A stretch of DNA of 64,000 nucleotides, from positions 62,001 through 126,000 of the forward strand of contig JABMCL010000359.1 in assembly GCA_018857735.1 (NCBI GenBank), given 5' to 3'. The stretch is from Alviniconcha marisindica. Lineage: Eukaryota > Mollusca > Gastropoda > Provannidae. Below are positions 52,161 through 62,097 of the stretch, piece by piece (position 1 is the first letter of the stretch; each line of letters opens with the position of its first letter). The notes beneath the pieces were generated by a model. That model did not search any database and was not told the DNA's origin. It saw nothing but the letters and a program-made list of their open reading frames with translations. Made by a program: the position numbers and the translations under genes.

Positions 52161-53157
52161 TCCCCCTTATCGGATCTTTTTTCCGACAGTCGTCCCCCCC
52201 TCCCCCCTCCATCACAGGTTATTGGTAAGATTGTGTACGCACTGCTCGCAACTTTTGTCCCATGACTGTTGCAGTGTTACAGAAGCGGTCACAAATAAAA
52301 CCTGATAAAATCTTATCACATGGATTGCGCGCAACGCTCATAATGCGAATATCGGGCGAAGGGACGTAACTGTGGACATGCGCAGAGAATCCTATGAAAT
52401 TGTCGTCTGCTCAACGTTGTTTTGGAAGCTTGTGAAAGACAGAAGTGCACTGTTGACTGTACTTTCTTATTGAGACCTTTGTGCGCAAACGATGGTGAAC
52501 ACGAGCAGGTGGCGTCAGAACTACAACACCATTTTGAATCACAAATATCACCAGAAGCATCCAAACAGTCATATCAAACAAATAAAGTCAAAATTTGCAA
52601 CAAAAAGTGAGTTTCACCAAATTTGTGTTTTTCAGCGCCATTGACGTTTTGATAAGCTAGATCTAATTTCCGGGTAAGCCGTGCGCGCGCTTCCCGGAGG
52701 AGTGCTGATGCAAAACGATTGTACGTGTACCAAAGATCGTAAGCTGCGTAGTTTATGATCTTTGCGAGTACTGACCACTCACCTTGTACAGACTGTATGA
52801 TGACTGTATAATCAAACTCTTTAGTTGCAAATTTTGGTTTCATTTGCTAGATGTGAACCTGTTTCATTGATTTGAATCAAATCTGTGACCCAAGATGGCG
52901 TTCCGCAAAACGTCCCAGACCTCCTTTCGAAGAAAACGGCTGGCCCACCCCCTACCCCCCAAACCGACCTCAGAACTTGTGTAGACCTGTGGCTTGCCAG
53001 GAAAGCGCTTCTGATAAAGTTCACTGCGGCATGCGCTTATCATGCACAGTGCGTGTTATTGTGGACTTTGTTTTATGTCAACTAGGACACGTAGGCCTAT
53101 GTCGGCTGCACACCACCTATCTTGACCTGAATGATTAAAGTGTGAGGCAAACAAAAC
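52161..53157. other. Intergenic, possible promoter or first-exon region
   Basis: Holds ATG (52491) with a long open frame to a good donor (AAAAA followed by GTGAGT at about 52609), and an AAGATGGCG motif at 52892-52900 with a 29-codon frame. Short inverted repeats (CAAAATTTGCAAC at about 52577 and its complement near 52828) bound 52575-52836. None is firm enough to call as a gene. Confidence 0.35.
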
Positions 53158-53225
53158 ATGGAGGTTGGCTTAGTGGTCAGAGCTCAAAACCCCTGTGAAA
53201 GTCGAGGTGACATCCTGAGCTCCCC
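53158..53225 (+). mobile_element. SINE family B head fragment
   Basis: GGTTGGCTTAGTGGTCAGAG, then CCCTGTGAAAGTCGAGGTGA and CATCCTGAGCTCCCCG. GGCTTAGTGGTCAGAG looks like a tRNA A box, suggesting that family B also descends from a tRNA. Confidence 0.55.
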
Positions 53226-53619
53226 GAACTGAGAAGACGCATCGGATTGTACATCATTCACTTTCTGCCTGGACGTTTCTTCGTATTTTGTTACCGCTCA
53301 CTTGCTTCCCGCTAAATGCAGAACAAACCTGCTCTCTTTAATCGTCTTGTCGAAACATCATCACATAAACAGACCCTTCAAACTTGCCAGCGCCTAGCGG
53401 TTTATAGTGTGGGGTATAGGACCTGCCGGTAGTAAGTAGATGTACCCGGGAGTGATTGTTTCGACTCAGTCGCTCTTTTACACACCTTCAACAGTTGTGG
53501 TTTATGGCTCGACGCTTTCTCAGCTGTGACTTTGCCCCCAACACATAGCCTCGCAATGAAACTAAATGGTCCACATATCTGTCTCCCTCCAAATCAGTAA
53601 AACGGCCCGGCTAAAGCCC
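53226..53619. other. Intergenic, no gene seen
   Basis: Nothing recognised. Confidence 0.5.
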
Positions 53620-54204
53620 GTTCTTAATTGGGCGAATGTTTCTCCGCGAACCTAGTTGGAAGTATTCGGCGAAGCTAGTTGGTTCTTAAATGGGCGAACT
53701 TTTCTTCGCGAACCTAGTTGGAAGTATTCGTCGAAGCTATATTCGGGGTCCAAAAGCTTCGCTCAGCATGTTCTGGGAACATTCGCCCTATTCGACGATC
53801 ATTGCCTCTGATTGGCTGAGAGCAGAGCTCTCCTGTGGATGAAGAAAAAAACAAATAAAAATGGATGACGGTGTCGCTAGGTTCTTCACTCCTTTCGGAG
53901 GGAATTTGTTGACTTGTGGGAGGCGCAGCCTTGTCTCGGAGACCCAGAATGAGATAGTACTTAGTTGAATTACCCTGTGAGGGATGATGAAAGTAACTTG
54001 ACTTTAGCCTTCATTTTCGATCATGCTGTCTGCTGCAAGTTCGGGCCGTAGCTTGCATCTCAGTTGCAGCCAGTTGAGAATGAGGTAAAGTTTGGACTGT
54101 CCGAACCATATTCGGCGAACTAAAAGTTCAATTAAGAAACGAATCATAGTTCGTCGAACTGTCCGAAGTATGTTCGGCGTACAAACATTCGCCCAGTTAA
54201 GAAC
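53620..54204. mobile_element. 585-bp terminal-inverted-repeat DNA element
   Basis: The left end GTTCTTAATTGGGCGAATGT(TT) and the right end (AA)ACATTCGCCCAGTTAAGAAC are inverted over 22 bp with one mismatch. Sub-terminal motifs (TTCGGCGAAC, TTCGTCGAA, GTTCTTAAATGGGCGAAC) recur several times in both orientations. There is no transposase frame. The superfamily is not assigned because no clear target duplication is visible. Confidence 0.78.
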
Positions 54205-54396
54205 TGATGACAAGTGTCAATGGATAGAACACATCATGCGTAAGGAGTCAGTCCAGCATCTCACGTCATGCTCCATGGTGCTTCAAGCATCGCCGGTTTA
54301 CGATATCCACACACAGGCATATTACTGCATATGGCTCAGCATTATTCAAGATTTAGTTTCTCTTCACCCTTATTAAGGCATGGAGAATTACACATT

Positions 54397-54400
<4 letters not shown>
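54205..54400. other. Intergenic, no gene seen
   Basis: Short unique stretch between the inverted-repeat element and a CA microsatellite. Confidence 0.5.

Positions 54401-54456
<56 letters not shown>
54401..54456. repeat. (CA)n microsatellite
   Basis: About 56 bp of CA. Confidence 0.98.
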
Positions 54457-54458
<2 letters not shown>

Positions 54459-54682
54459 CCTTTAAAAGATCTGGATCACTATCAGAATCGGTAAATTTGT
54501 TGTACATGTACATGCTTACCACGAAATTGTCTTGCAGTACACAGCCAAACAATTGAATAAACAATAGACTAACAATTTTACATGGCAACAAAGAATAAAA
54601 GCGTATCAATCACACGCACAGGACCTCCCAACCCCCCTCCCTCCCCCCGTGGGGGAGCTGTCAAAATCTAATGTCCTCTCTC
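54457..54682. other. Intergenic, no gene seen
   Basis: Nothing recognised except a C-rich stretch near 54632-54648. Confidence 0.5.
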
Positions 54683-54985
54683 AGTTTAAAGCCTGGTAAT
54701 ACAGTAACGCATGCTTCGCTACTGGCAGGAATTTCACTATTGTCCTAAATTCTTACCTTCATAGTCCATTCACCTTTGTTGTTGTTTTTGTTGTTTTAGT
54801 TCTTCTTCTTCTTCTTCTTCCCCAAATCCTCTCCCTACTTTACTAACACCTGCGTTAGTTTTGGCTGACGCGGTTTCGCTTGTGGACCCGCGGAATAAAA
54901 TAGGTCACCTTGCTCAAAATCACAAACAATTTCTGCAGGTTCCCGTGTTGAGTACCAGCGGAATATATCTAGGCGCCAAAACATA
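54683..54985 (+). repeat. Dispersed repeat, relative of 6216-6490
   Basis: TTTAAAGCCTGGTAATACAG, GCATGCTTCGC, GACCCGCGGAATAAAATAGG and TTTCTGCAGGTTCCCGTG align in order with 6216-6490. The element type was not recognised. Confidence 0.65.
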
Positions 54986-55009
54986 TGTTATTGTGCTCTA
55001 TAACACTGC

Positions 55010-55130
55010 ATTAGATACAGACTTGTGATTTCTACAATTGATTTAATTTCGTGCTGAATACGTCTGGGGGGGTACAGCTTGTGATTTCATCAATTGCTTT
55101 AATTTCGTGCTGAATACGTCTGGGGGAATC
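55010..55130. repeat. About 60-bp direct duplication
   Basis: TTGTGATTTCTACAATTGAT and TTAATTTCGTGCTGAATACG then TCTGGGGG occur twice in tandem. Confidence 0.85.
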
Positions 55131-55296
55131 TGTCTGGAAGTATTTTTCTTAGTTGCATATTCAACGCAAGAAATAACAGTTTTATTATCTTTCTAATTTT
55201 AAGTTGTAATTTGACGTTACCTCTATTCATTTTTGACAGTACCGGCTAGCCGTAGCTTTTATTATATTTTGCCTGAGTGCATGATCACAGTTCACG

Positions 55297-55354
55297 CCCG
55301 TCCCTAATAAGCCGTACGGTTTCTGTGGACGTTAAGCACCATGTTTACTTACTT
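55297..55354 (+). mobile_element. SINE tail insertion, 58 bp, with target duplication
   Basis: Only the shared 3' module is present (CCCGTCCCTAATAAGCCGTA, TTTCTGTGGACGTTAAGCAC, ATGTTTACTTACTT). It is flanked by CACAGTTCACG at 55286-55296 and 55355-55365, an 11-bp target-site duplication. This is a complete, extremely 5'-truncated insertion of family A type. Confidence 0.85.
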
Positions 55355-55511
55355 CACAGTTCACGGGTCTTTAAAGTCTGAGGGTGTGAAATTGTCGATT
55401 GTGCTGGCAGTCTCTCAAAATTCATGTGCTGGTCATAAAAATGGCGTTACTAAAAGTGTTCACTGTGTTGCTTTTGCTACTGATTTCGTTCAGAAGAAAA
55501 CTTCCGGAAGG

Positions 55512-56128
55512 ATGCCTCGCCATGTCGTAAAATCAGAGCTGTTGGTAAGAGGAACGTCCGTGTCCACAACAGCAAGACAATTTGGAGTGTTAAGACAGAG
55601 TGTTTGGTTGTGGTTGCATCGCTTCTCGACGACTGGAACCATTTTTGACCGACTCCGCTTCTTCTTCTTCTCGTGTTGCTTAATGTCCTCGGATGTCGGG
55701 TTGACATATTAGGGACAAACTGAGACCAATGCGTTAGCATGGTTCAATGACGCTTTACGTCCACAGAGAAACCATAAGGCTTGTTAGGACGGGGAGCCCA
55801 GGACGGCCACCTCGACTTTCACACAGCTCCTGATCTCTGAAACTACTCCGCTTTAGGCGCCCCCAAGTAACGACTCAGTAACGTGATGGTTGCGTCACTG
55901 TCACACACCTGCGGAACAGATTTCAGGCAGCAACAGCGACTGTTGGCACCATCAGGTTAGTTCTGGTACTATCCGGGATCGTTTGCGTGATCAAGGCCTA
56001 CGCGCAAGGCGCCCTGCTGTTCGTCCAGCTCTTCGGCCGGCCTCGTGACCGTGTCGCATGACTTGCCAGATGCCACCTGCGCTTTAGAAATGCCCGGTGG
56101 GTCAGAGTAGAGTTCATTGACGAGTGCA
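55512..56128 (+). pseudogene. Tc1/mariner-like transposase remnant, interrupted by a SINE
   Basis: The first part (from 55512) encodes an N-terminal helix-turn-helix-like stretch (VKSELLVRGTSVSTTARQFG) typical of Tc1-like transposases. After an inserted SINE (55670-55845), frames resume with HLRNRFQAATATVGTIR and, in shifted frames, a basic block, ending near FIDEC, which fits the second catalytic aspartate region. Stops and frameshifts are numerous and the C-terminal third with the last catalytic residue is absent, so it is inactive. Confidence 0.7.
55670..55845 (-). mobile_element. SINE family B insertion in the transposase remnant
   Basis: Complement of the family B sequence (CTTAATGTCCTCGGATGTCG, TTGACATATTAGGGACAAAC, TTTACGTCCACAGAGAAACC, CACACAGCTCCTGA). 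It is flanked by ACTCCGCTT at 55661-55669 and 55846-55854, a 9-bp target duplication, so it is younger than the Tc1-like element. Confidence 0.82.
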
Positions 56129-56269
56129 GGATGGTGAAATGACCGGAACTCGAATCACAAAATTACTAGACATGCAAGTTGTGAAATATAAAATTAACAA
56201 CATCCGACCATGTCTAATTAAAGTTCCTGCCAACAAACTCCACTCAAACGAAAAAAATCCAACGAATTT

Positions 56270-56272
<3 letters not shown>

Positions 56273-56335
<63 letters not shown>
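56273..56335. repeat. (GA)n microsatellite
   Basis: About 62 bp of GA. Confidence 0.98.
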
Positions 56336-56336
<1 letters not shown>

Positions 56337-56595
56337 GTACCTGAAACACTGGTGAAAAACGACTGTAAATCAAAACGAGTTTCAGTTTCAGTTATCAATA
56401 CAGTCTAGAATTAGGCTTAATCCCCCTCTCCCACCACTCCAAAGATACTTTTAACTGTTAAAAGTATCTCTGGCCCATCCTCCTCGGATTCCGTTCACGT
56501 GTGTATCACGAAGTGGCGTAGGACGTGAAACTGATTGAATCACAACAGTCCGGCTTCTGCTGACGTAACCGCCGACACCTTTCCTTTTCCTTCAG

Positions 56596-56680
56596 GCGTC
56601 TTGGGCCGACATTTCAGCGGAGTCTCTCGAGGTGACACCCGACAATCAAGCACAGCTACAGGATAGCGCGTCCATGGCAG
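56596..56680 (+). CDS. Second gene, candidate internal exon
   Basis: A strong acceptor (CTTTCCTTTTCCTTCAG) and strong donor (GGCAG followed by GTGAGT) bound 85 bases. Only one frame is open and it reads ASWADISAESLEVTPDNQAQ then LQDSASMA, with normal protein composition. Phase in 0, out 1. The out-phase matches the candidate last exon at 62499-62722. Upstream exons were not found; the family was not recognised. Confidence 0.55.
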
Positions 56681-56953
56681 GTGAGTGAGGTTCTGATCAG
56701 TTTAGGTCTGCGGGTTCTGGCGGTCTCTTTTCATTAATATTTTTTATGATTAGTTTGTTTTTCGTTCCTGTCTGACAATGAGAAGAATGTCCAAACTACA
56801 ATAGGGACATGCCACAGATACTTTTGGACGGGAGTGTTGAACCAAGCGAAGAAGGAGACTTGACTGTGCAAGTGACAGTCCGATGCTACAGATCGATGCG
56901 AAAGAACGAAGCTCGACCACATATCCAAAAACATAAAAGGTTCAAAAGCACAT
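56681..56953. other. Probable intron sequence, no feature
   Basis: Unique-looking sequence between the candidate exon and the foldback element. Confidence 0.4.
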
Positions 56954-57254
56954 GCGAATTTTCGGGGTAATCCCCTTTATCAAGCTACAAAACTACACTT
57001 AAACAACAGGTAAATGGTGAAAAACGATGACAAATGAGATGGAGAGCTAAACCACTCATCTGTTTTGGGCTGAACTATGTTGCTTTCCTGTCCAGTGTTT
57101 GGACAATGTTGACAGGACAGGAAAACAACACAGCTCAACCAAAAACAGATAAGTGGTTTAGCTCTTCATTTCATTTTTCATCGTTTTTCACCGTTTAGCT
57201 GTTGTTTAAGCGTCGTTTTGTAGCTTGATAAAGGGGATTACCCCGAAAATTCGC
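56954..57254. mobile_element. 301-bp foldback palindrome
   Basis: The left arm begins GCGAATTTTCGGGGTAATCC and CCTTTATCAAGCTACAAAAC; the right arm is its inverted complement, ending GGGGATTACCCCGAAAATTC(GC). The arms are about 140 bp with few mismatches and meet around 57095-57115. The structure suits a foldback-type miniature transposable element or a recent inverted duplication. Transcribed, it would give a long hairpin RNA. Confidence 0.88.
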
Positions 57255-57486
57255 AGTTTGTGTTTTGTCCTAATAAATAGCGTTTAAAAAAAATCTTTTA
57301 TGTGTTTTGATCTTGTTTTGGAACGCTAGCAGTCATTCTTGTTTCAGATTTTTGAAGCTCCACATAGAGTTTCGTTTGATCGGATCACTGCAGGACAGAA
57401 AATTACCGAAAATCACAACACCACGCGCTGCCTACCTAAAAATGAGGGGTAGACTGACACTATAAAAACCAAAGCAAGCACTACAA
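57255..57486. other. Probable intron sequence, no feature
   Basis: Nothing recognised. Confidence 0.4.
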
Positions 57487-57895
57487 AAAAATCCCAGGGT
57501 ACCAGGCGAGATCAAAAGATCTTAGAGGAGGGAGGTGGAGCTGGACCCTCAACTTAGCCCAGAAGAGATCATGAGTAGGGAGGTGGAGCTGGGCTAAGAA
57601 GATTGGACTTCCTTTGCTTGAGTTGTCCAAGTTGTTCGTCAACAGCAGCGCGACGGACATTGTCTTTGTGACTCTGGCCAGGCACAGCAGTTGAAACAGC
57701 AATTGCGCAGTGCACAAGTCGCTGGGCAATGGCGAGGGGACACCGCCCTAACACTTCCATTGTTCTGGCGGCGGTCCACGGTCTCTCCTGTCTTTTTCGG
57801 GCGGTTTCCGCGGTCGAGCCCTCACTCTTTCGGCCCCTTCCCACTCTGCCCCCGTCCCTAATAGGCCATCTCGCCTCCGTGGACGTAAAGCACCA
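57487..57895 (+). mobile_element. Dispersed element family C, copy 3
   Basis: About 409 bp nearly identical to 9721-10131, including the start (AAATCCCAGGGTACCAGGCG), the middle (GCAATTGCGCAGTGCACAAG) and the shared 3' module (CCGTCCCTAATAGGCC, CCGTGGACGTAAAGCACC). An A-rich stretch follows. Confidence 0.87.
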
Positions 57896-57930
57896 TGAAT
57901 CATCATTAATCTACAAAAAAAATAAAAAAA

Positions 57931-58275
57931 GACTACAAAGAGTGGCTCGATCCCTCCCCTCCTAGCAGAGACGGAGTCTTCTTCCCCGGAGTACCCACAT
58001 ACCTCGCCCGAATCATGTACCGGCTACGCGTGGACTGCTGGCGGACCATGTTTGTGCCCAAGCCCTGTGTATGCGGAGGAGCGATATCCTTCCACCATGT
58101 CTTATTTAACTGCAGAGAGTGCTCGGCCCACTTCGCACCAGTCACCAGTAGTTTAACCAGTCTGGGACTTCCACTGTGCGTCCGAAGCCTGGCGCTGCGG
58201 CACCAGCAGAGCTGGAGCCTGCTCCGTGCCGCAGCCAAACTCGTCTACAGCTGCCCGGTGGCAGCCTACCTGTAA
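57931..58275 (+). pseudogene. LINE ORF2 C-terminus with CCHC-like zinc motif
   Basis: An open frame of 114 codons to TAA reads DYKEWLDPSPPSRDGVFFPG, ARIMYRLRVDCW and then PKPCVCGGAISFHHVLFNCR. The Arg-Leu-Arg block followed by C-x-C-x7-H-x4-C is the terminal motif found in several non-LTR retrotransposon polyproteins, especially those of I/Jockey-like type. The reverse transcriptase proper is absent, so this is a 5'-truncated copy. Its 3' untranslated tail probably runs to about 58800. Confidence 0.72.
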
Positions 58276-58885
58276 ATGTGCGGGATGCCCTATGACGTCC
58301 CGGGCTCCCCCAGTACCCGGGTTGACCCCCGGGTACGGAGGGAGCCCCCATCTACACAACGCACAACCATACAATGTTTTTAACCTGTCTCTACCCCAGT
58401 GTGTCGGCGCTGAACCACGCCCCCCAACCGTACGGGCCTGTCCCCGGACGTGAAGGGGGTGCTCGGATCGCCCGTCAACAACCTCCCACCACCACCACCC
58501 CATCCCCACTCCCGACCGTTATCGGCACGGAGTTGGGGCTTTTAACACTAACTTAACAATGACTTAACTTTTTCAATGAATTATGAATCCATGAATGCAT
58601 GACAGGACTACAGGCTCCATGTCTGCAGTTTGCATGTTTCTATTTCAGACAATGTTTTAACCTATCAAACTGTAAATATATACATTTTTAACCTGTTCGT
58701 AAAGCGAGCAGACTTGTAAATAAAGTAAATATGTAAAATATGTTTTTAACCTCATCCCCGAAAGGACCACTAGACCCGAGTAAATATATCATAGATTCAA
58801 AGTAAGAAATTTTATGTAATAATAATTCATTATACAGACAAACGGATTATATTAACTTTAGATGATTAAGAGCTTCGTATATCTT
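58276..58885. other. Probable LINE 3' untranslated region and AT-rich DNA
   Basis: GC-rich to about 58540, then AT-rich with TTGTAAATAAAGTAAATATG near 58712. No gene seen. Confidence 0.45.
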
Positions 58886-58922
58886 GTCCCTAATATGTCA
58901 TCTGACATCCGAGGACATTAAG
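58886..58922 (+). mobile_element. SINE family B tail fragment
   Basis: CTTGTCCCTAATATGTCATC and TGACATCCGAGGACATTAAG match the 3' end of family B; a (GTA)n run follows. Confidence 0.7.
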
Positions 58923-59616
58923 AACCAAGTAGTAGTAGTACTACAACAGGCAGAGAAAGAAACTGAACGCAAATGCCTGTTGCAAAAACAACAAAAAAGC
59001 AAAGAAAGAAGCTGAACGCAAAAGCGTGTGGCATTTTTAAAATTTATTTCTAAAGACAAAACGACACAAATACCAGTGTTAAACGAAAAATGGCTGCCCT
59101 AATCAAGCAAGCAAACGAATGAAACCAAATAACCAAATGGAAAGGATGGCGAAAATGGCGAAGAAAGATTACGGAGAAAGAGGGATGGAAGAAAATCCAC
59201 TACTCCCACCCGATGTCCAGGACAGCGAACAATGTGACAAAGGCTGGAAACGCGTAATCCATGTACACAATACAAATCATACACCGCTGCTAACAGCCAC
59301 TGGGCAGCAGACGCTCATGAAGTACCCACATAAAGAAATATCAAGTTGTCTCGACTAGTGGGGCACTCCGAGGTTATCAAATCACTCCCACATCGAAAAT
59401 GAACGAAATAACTTGAGAAACCAAAGGGAAAGCAAAGAGAGGAAAAACTGAAATAGTCGGAGTGGAAACCAAGAACCTCACTGACCCAAACCCGAAACCC
59501 GAAACCAGGGAAACCACAAAGTATCTAGTCTGATCAACTAGAAAAAGTAACAGGCATAAAGGATAAGGCAAACAAAGAACTTGGGACGAATACAAAACAA
59601 ACATTCCGTAATGCCG
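58923..59616. other. A-rich intergenic or intronic, no gene seen
   Basis: A 30-bp near-duplication (AAAGAAGCTGAACGCAAAAG) lies near 58955-59025. No coding signal is convincing. Confidence 0.5.
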
Positions 59617-59700
59617 TTGCCTGATGACCTAAAAGCTTCACCCTCCCTCCAAACTTTTAAAGCTAAACTAAAACCGCATTTCTTCCACCAAGCTTTCTGA
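59617..59700 (+). pseudogene. Non-LTR retrotransposon C-terminal fragment
   Basis: The frame LPDDLKASPSLQTFKAKLKP then HFFHQAF and TGA is a typical LINE ORF2 ending (LPxxLKxSxSLxxFKxxLKxxLF). About 28 codons remain. The following 350 bp, with GAAAAGCGCAGTGAGTTGTG and (TTA)n, looks like the matching 3' untranslated end, interrupted by a G24 run at 59760-59783. Confidence 0.75.
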
Positions 59701-60511
59701 TTTATTTGTACATGCTTACTTCTGTACTTCTGCCTGTCTCATATCCTCTGTGTGTGTGCGGGGGGGGGGGGGGGGGGGGGGGGATGGAATTGTGGGTAGG
59801 TAATGTGATGAGATTATTTTCTTTATTGTATATTGCTGCTTCTCATACGGTACATATACCTTATATTTCATGTGTATTGTTAGTTAGTTATTGTATGTTT
59901 TATTTTGTTGAGCATATTATCTTTGATATTTTTCTCAATTAACGTTGAAAACGTCGGAGAATTTTGAAAAGCGCAGTGAGTTGTGTAGATCAGAGAATAG
60001 CGCTAGGCCTAAGCTTGAAGTGATCTATTAGTATTAGTATTATTACTGTGAAGGCAGGGGTCGTCACAACGAAAACGGACCGAAACGCCAGGAATCTGAC
60101 AAAGCTATACAAAGAAAGAAACAAAAATGGAATTAACTGAAATCGAAAGAGAAAAAAAAGACAGGGAAAATAAACAAAATCCCAACTGTTGGCAATGGCG
60201 TCGGAGCTTCATCCTTAGATATTCAAACTGGAAATTGTTCTAAGTTGATTACCCTGCGGGCATCCTTACAACCATTTTGCCGTGTGTGGGCGATTGAACG
60301 CAAAACGACAAAACTGCACTGAGTGCCTCTTGTGATACTAGCGTGTGAGATTTAATTTTAATTTTTTTTTAATCCGCGCTAAAAATAGCAATATTCCGCG
60401 TCTGATTGGTTGAGATCGGCGACCGCGTGGCGCTTGTGGATGGGCACCGACTTGCGTCCAGTAAAATTCTGATCATGGGTGAACGGTAGTCTGGAGCTGT
60501 CTCAGCGGGTT
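59701..60511. other. Probable LINE 3' end, then unrecognised sequence
   Basis: The LINE-like tail ends near 60050. The remainder to 60511 holds no recognised feature. Confidence 0.45.
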
Positions 60512-60565
60512 AAGTAAACATGGTGCTTAACGTCCACAGAAACCATAAGGCTTATTAGGGACGGG
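60512..60565 (-). mobile_element. SINE tail insertion, 54 bp, with target duplication
   Basis: Complement of the shared 3' module (AAGTAAACATGGTGCTTAAC, GTCCACAGAAACCATAAGGC, TTATTAGGGACGGG). It is flanked by TCAGCGGGTT at 60502-60511 and 60566-60575. It is the second complete tail-only insertion in the window. Confidence 0.85.
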
Positions 60566-60595
60566 TCAGCGGGTTTCAAATGCAGTGTTTATAGT

Positions 60596-60756
60596 GAGTA
60601 AAGGGGTGCTTAACGTCCACAGGAACCATAAGGCTTATTAGGGATGGGGAGAAGGGGGCATGGAGGTGGGGGGAGAGGGAGACCTCCCCACGCACCTATC
60701 GCTACACTGTCACCACCAGAATGATTCCTGCATTAAGATGGGCAGCGATGGGAACC
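60596..60756 (-). mobile_element. SINE family A, copy 4 (5'-truncated)
   Basis: Complement of the family A body and tail: GGTGCTTAACGTCCACAGGA, TTATTAGGGATGGGGAGAAG, TATCGCTACACTGTCACCAC and CATTAAGATGGGCAGCGATG. The head is missing. Confidence 0.87.
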
Positions 60757-61566
60757 ATTTTTATGTTTTATTAATTGTGCGTGTACCCGAACTGGCCGGT
60801 GATGTGCGTCAGTAGCGGCAATTAGGTCTTTGTCTCTGTTCACTAACCGAGCAGCCAGATCAGCAGCTTAGATTCTTGATGCGCTACCCGCATCAGTAAG
60901 ACCCTTGACGTTGTTCACAAGATATGCTCTGCTAGTCAGTAACAGTGACATGGAGTAGCTTTGTACACGCGTTGAGTAACGAGGCTGGAGCCGGTTAGTT
61001 TATGACTACTGAACTTCCTCCCGCTCACGGCATGCTCTCAAGTGCCACCCGTGTCACTGTCCGTCTCGTTGTGTGCTTAAGTGGACCGGCTGTAACAATT
61101 ATCTCATTCTTCCTCTTTAGTTAAGAATGATCTTGGTAATCCGTATTTTTCACTGTTACCTTATTGTATACTATTATATACTGGGAGTTCATCAGTTAAT
61201 CGACTGGCCGTCTCTTGTATACTCGCCGCGATACTGTGAGATACGGGTTTTAAGTGCAAGTCATGCACACAGTTTATGTGCTTGAGTATTAATCATTTTG
61301 TCACATTTTTTCATCATGTATTATAGCAACCTACAGGTAAACTACATGGTTACTGTATTTATTAGATAATTGCTGTTGTTTAGGCTTTACATTTGCTTTC
61401 ATGTTCTAAATGTTTTGTTTGCTTGTGTCTTTTCCAACACAGACACTGTTTCCTGGTTGGTGCAAATAAAAAGTTATGTTATAGCAACCTCTGACTTGTG
61501 ACTCTTCATTCATGCTTCCAACCTGCTTCCCTCACTCCCCATCCCGCTCCCCTACATTAATTATTA
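60757..61566. other. Probable intron or intergenic, no gene seen
   Basis: No repeat family or exon recognised. Confidence 0.5.
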
Positions 61567-62066
61567 TTATTATTATTGATTCCATTCTCTGCTCTTGAGA
61601 GGAGTCACTGCGCCCATGTCGCATGTGATTCTGAATGAGTGGGTATCGTTTTTATAGCGCATTTCGTTTTAATATCAACCGAAGTGGTGTACTGACAGTG
61701 CTGTTTGCTCGTTGCATGGCTGGTGTCACATTAAATTGCTGCCGTCTCGGCGCAGATTCACCCATGTAGCAGTTTACAGTGTCACTTCATTCAAAGCCAA
61801 ATAGGTAGGATACAGCTGTAACCTACCATCTGCACTTTTGGTGATGATGATGAACTGATGCTTTATGTCCTCAGATGTCAGTTGACATATTAGGGACAAG
61901 TTGTGACCAATGCCGAAGCACGGTGCAATAAATCTTTACGTCCACGGAAACCAGAAGGCTCGTTAGGACGGACAGTCCAGGACGTCCGCCTCGACTCTCA
62001 CACAGCTCCTGAACCATGCACTTTTGGCAGAAAGACTGGGACCTTGTAGGTGCTACGGGTGTGTGT

Positions 62067-62097
<31 letters not shown>

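Noticed and set aside
52491..52608. ATG frame ending at a strong GTGAGT donor
   Set aside because: Its phase does not join 56596 (phase 0), and overlapping inverted repeats suggest an element end; kept only as a lead.
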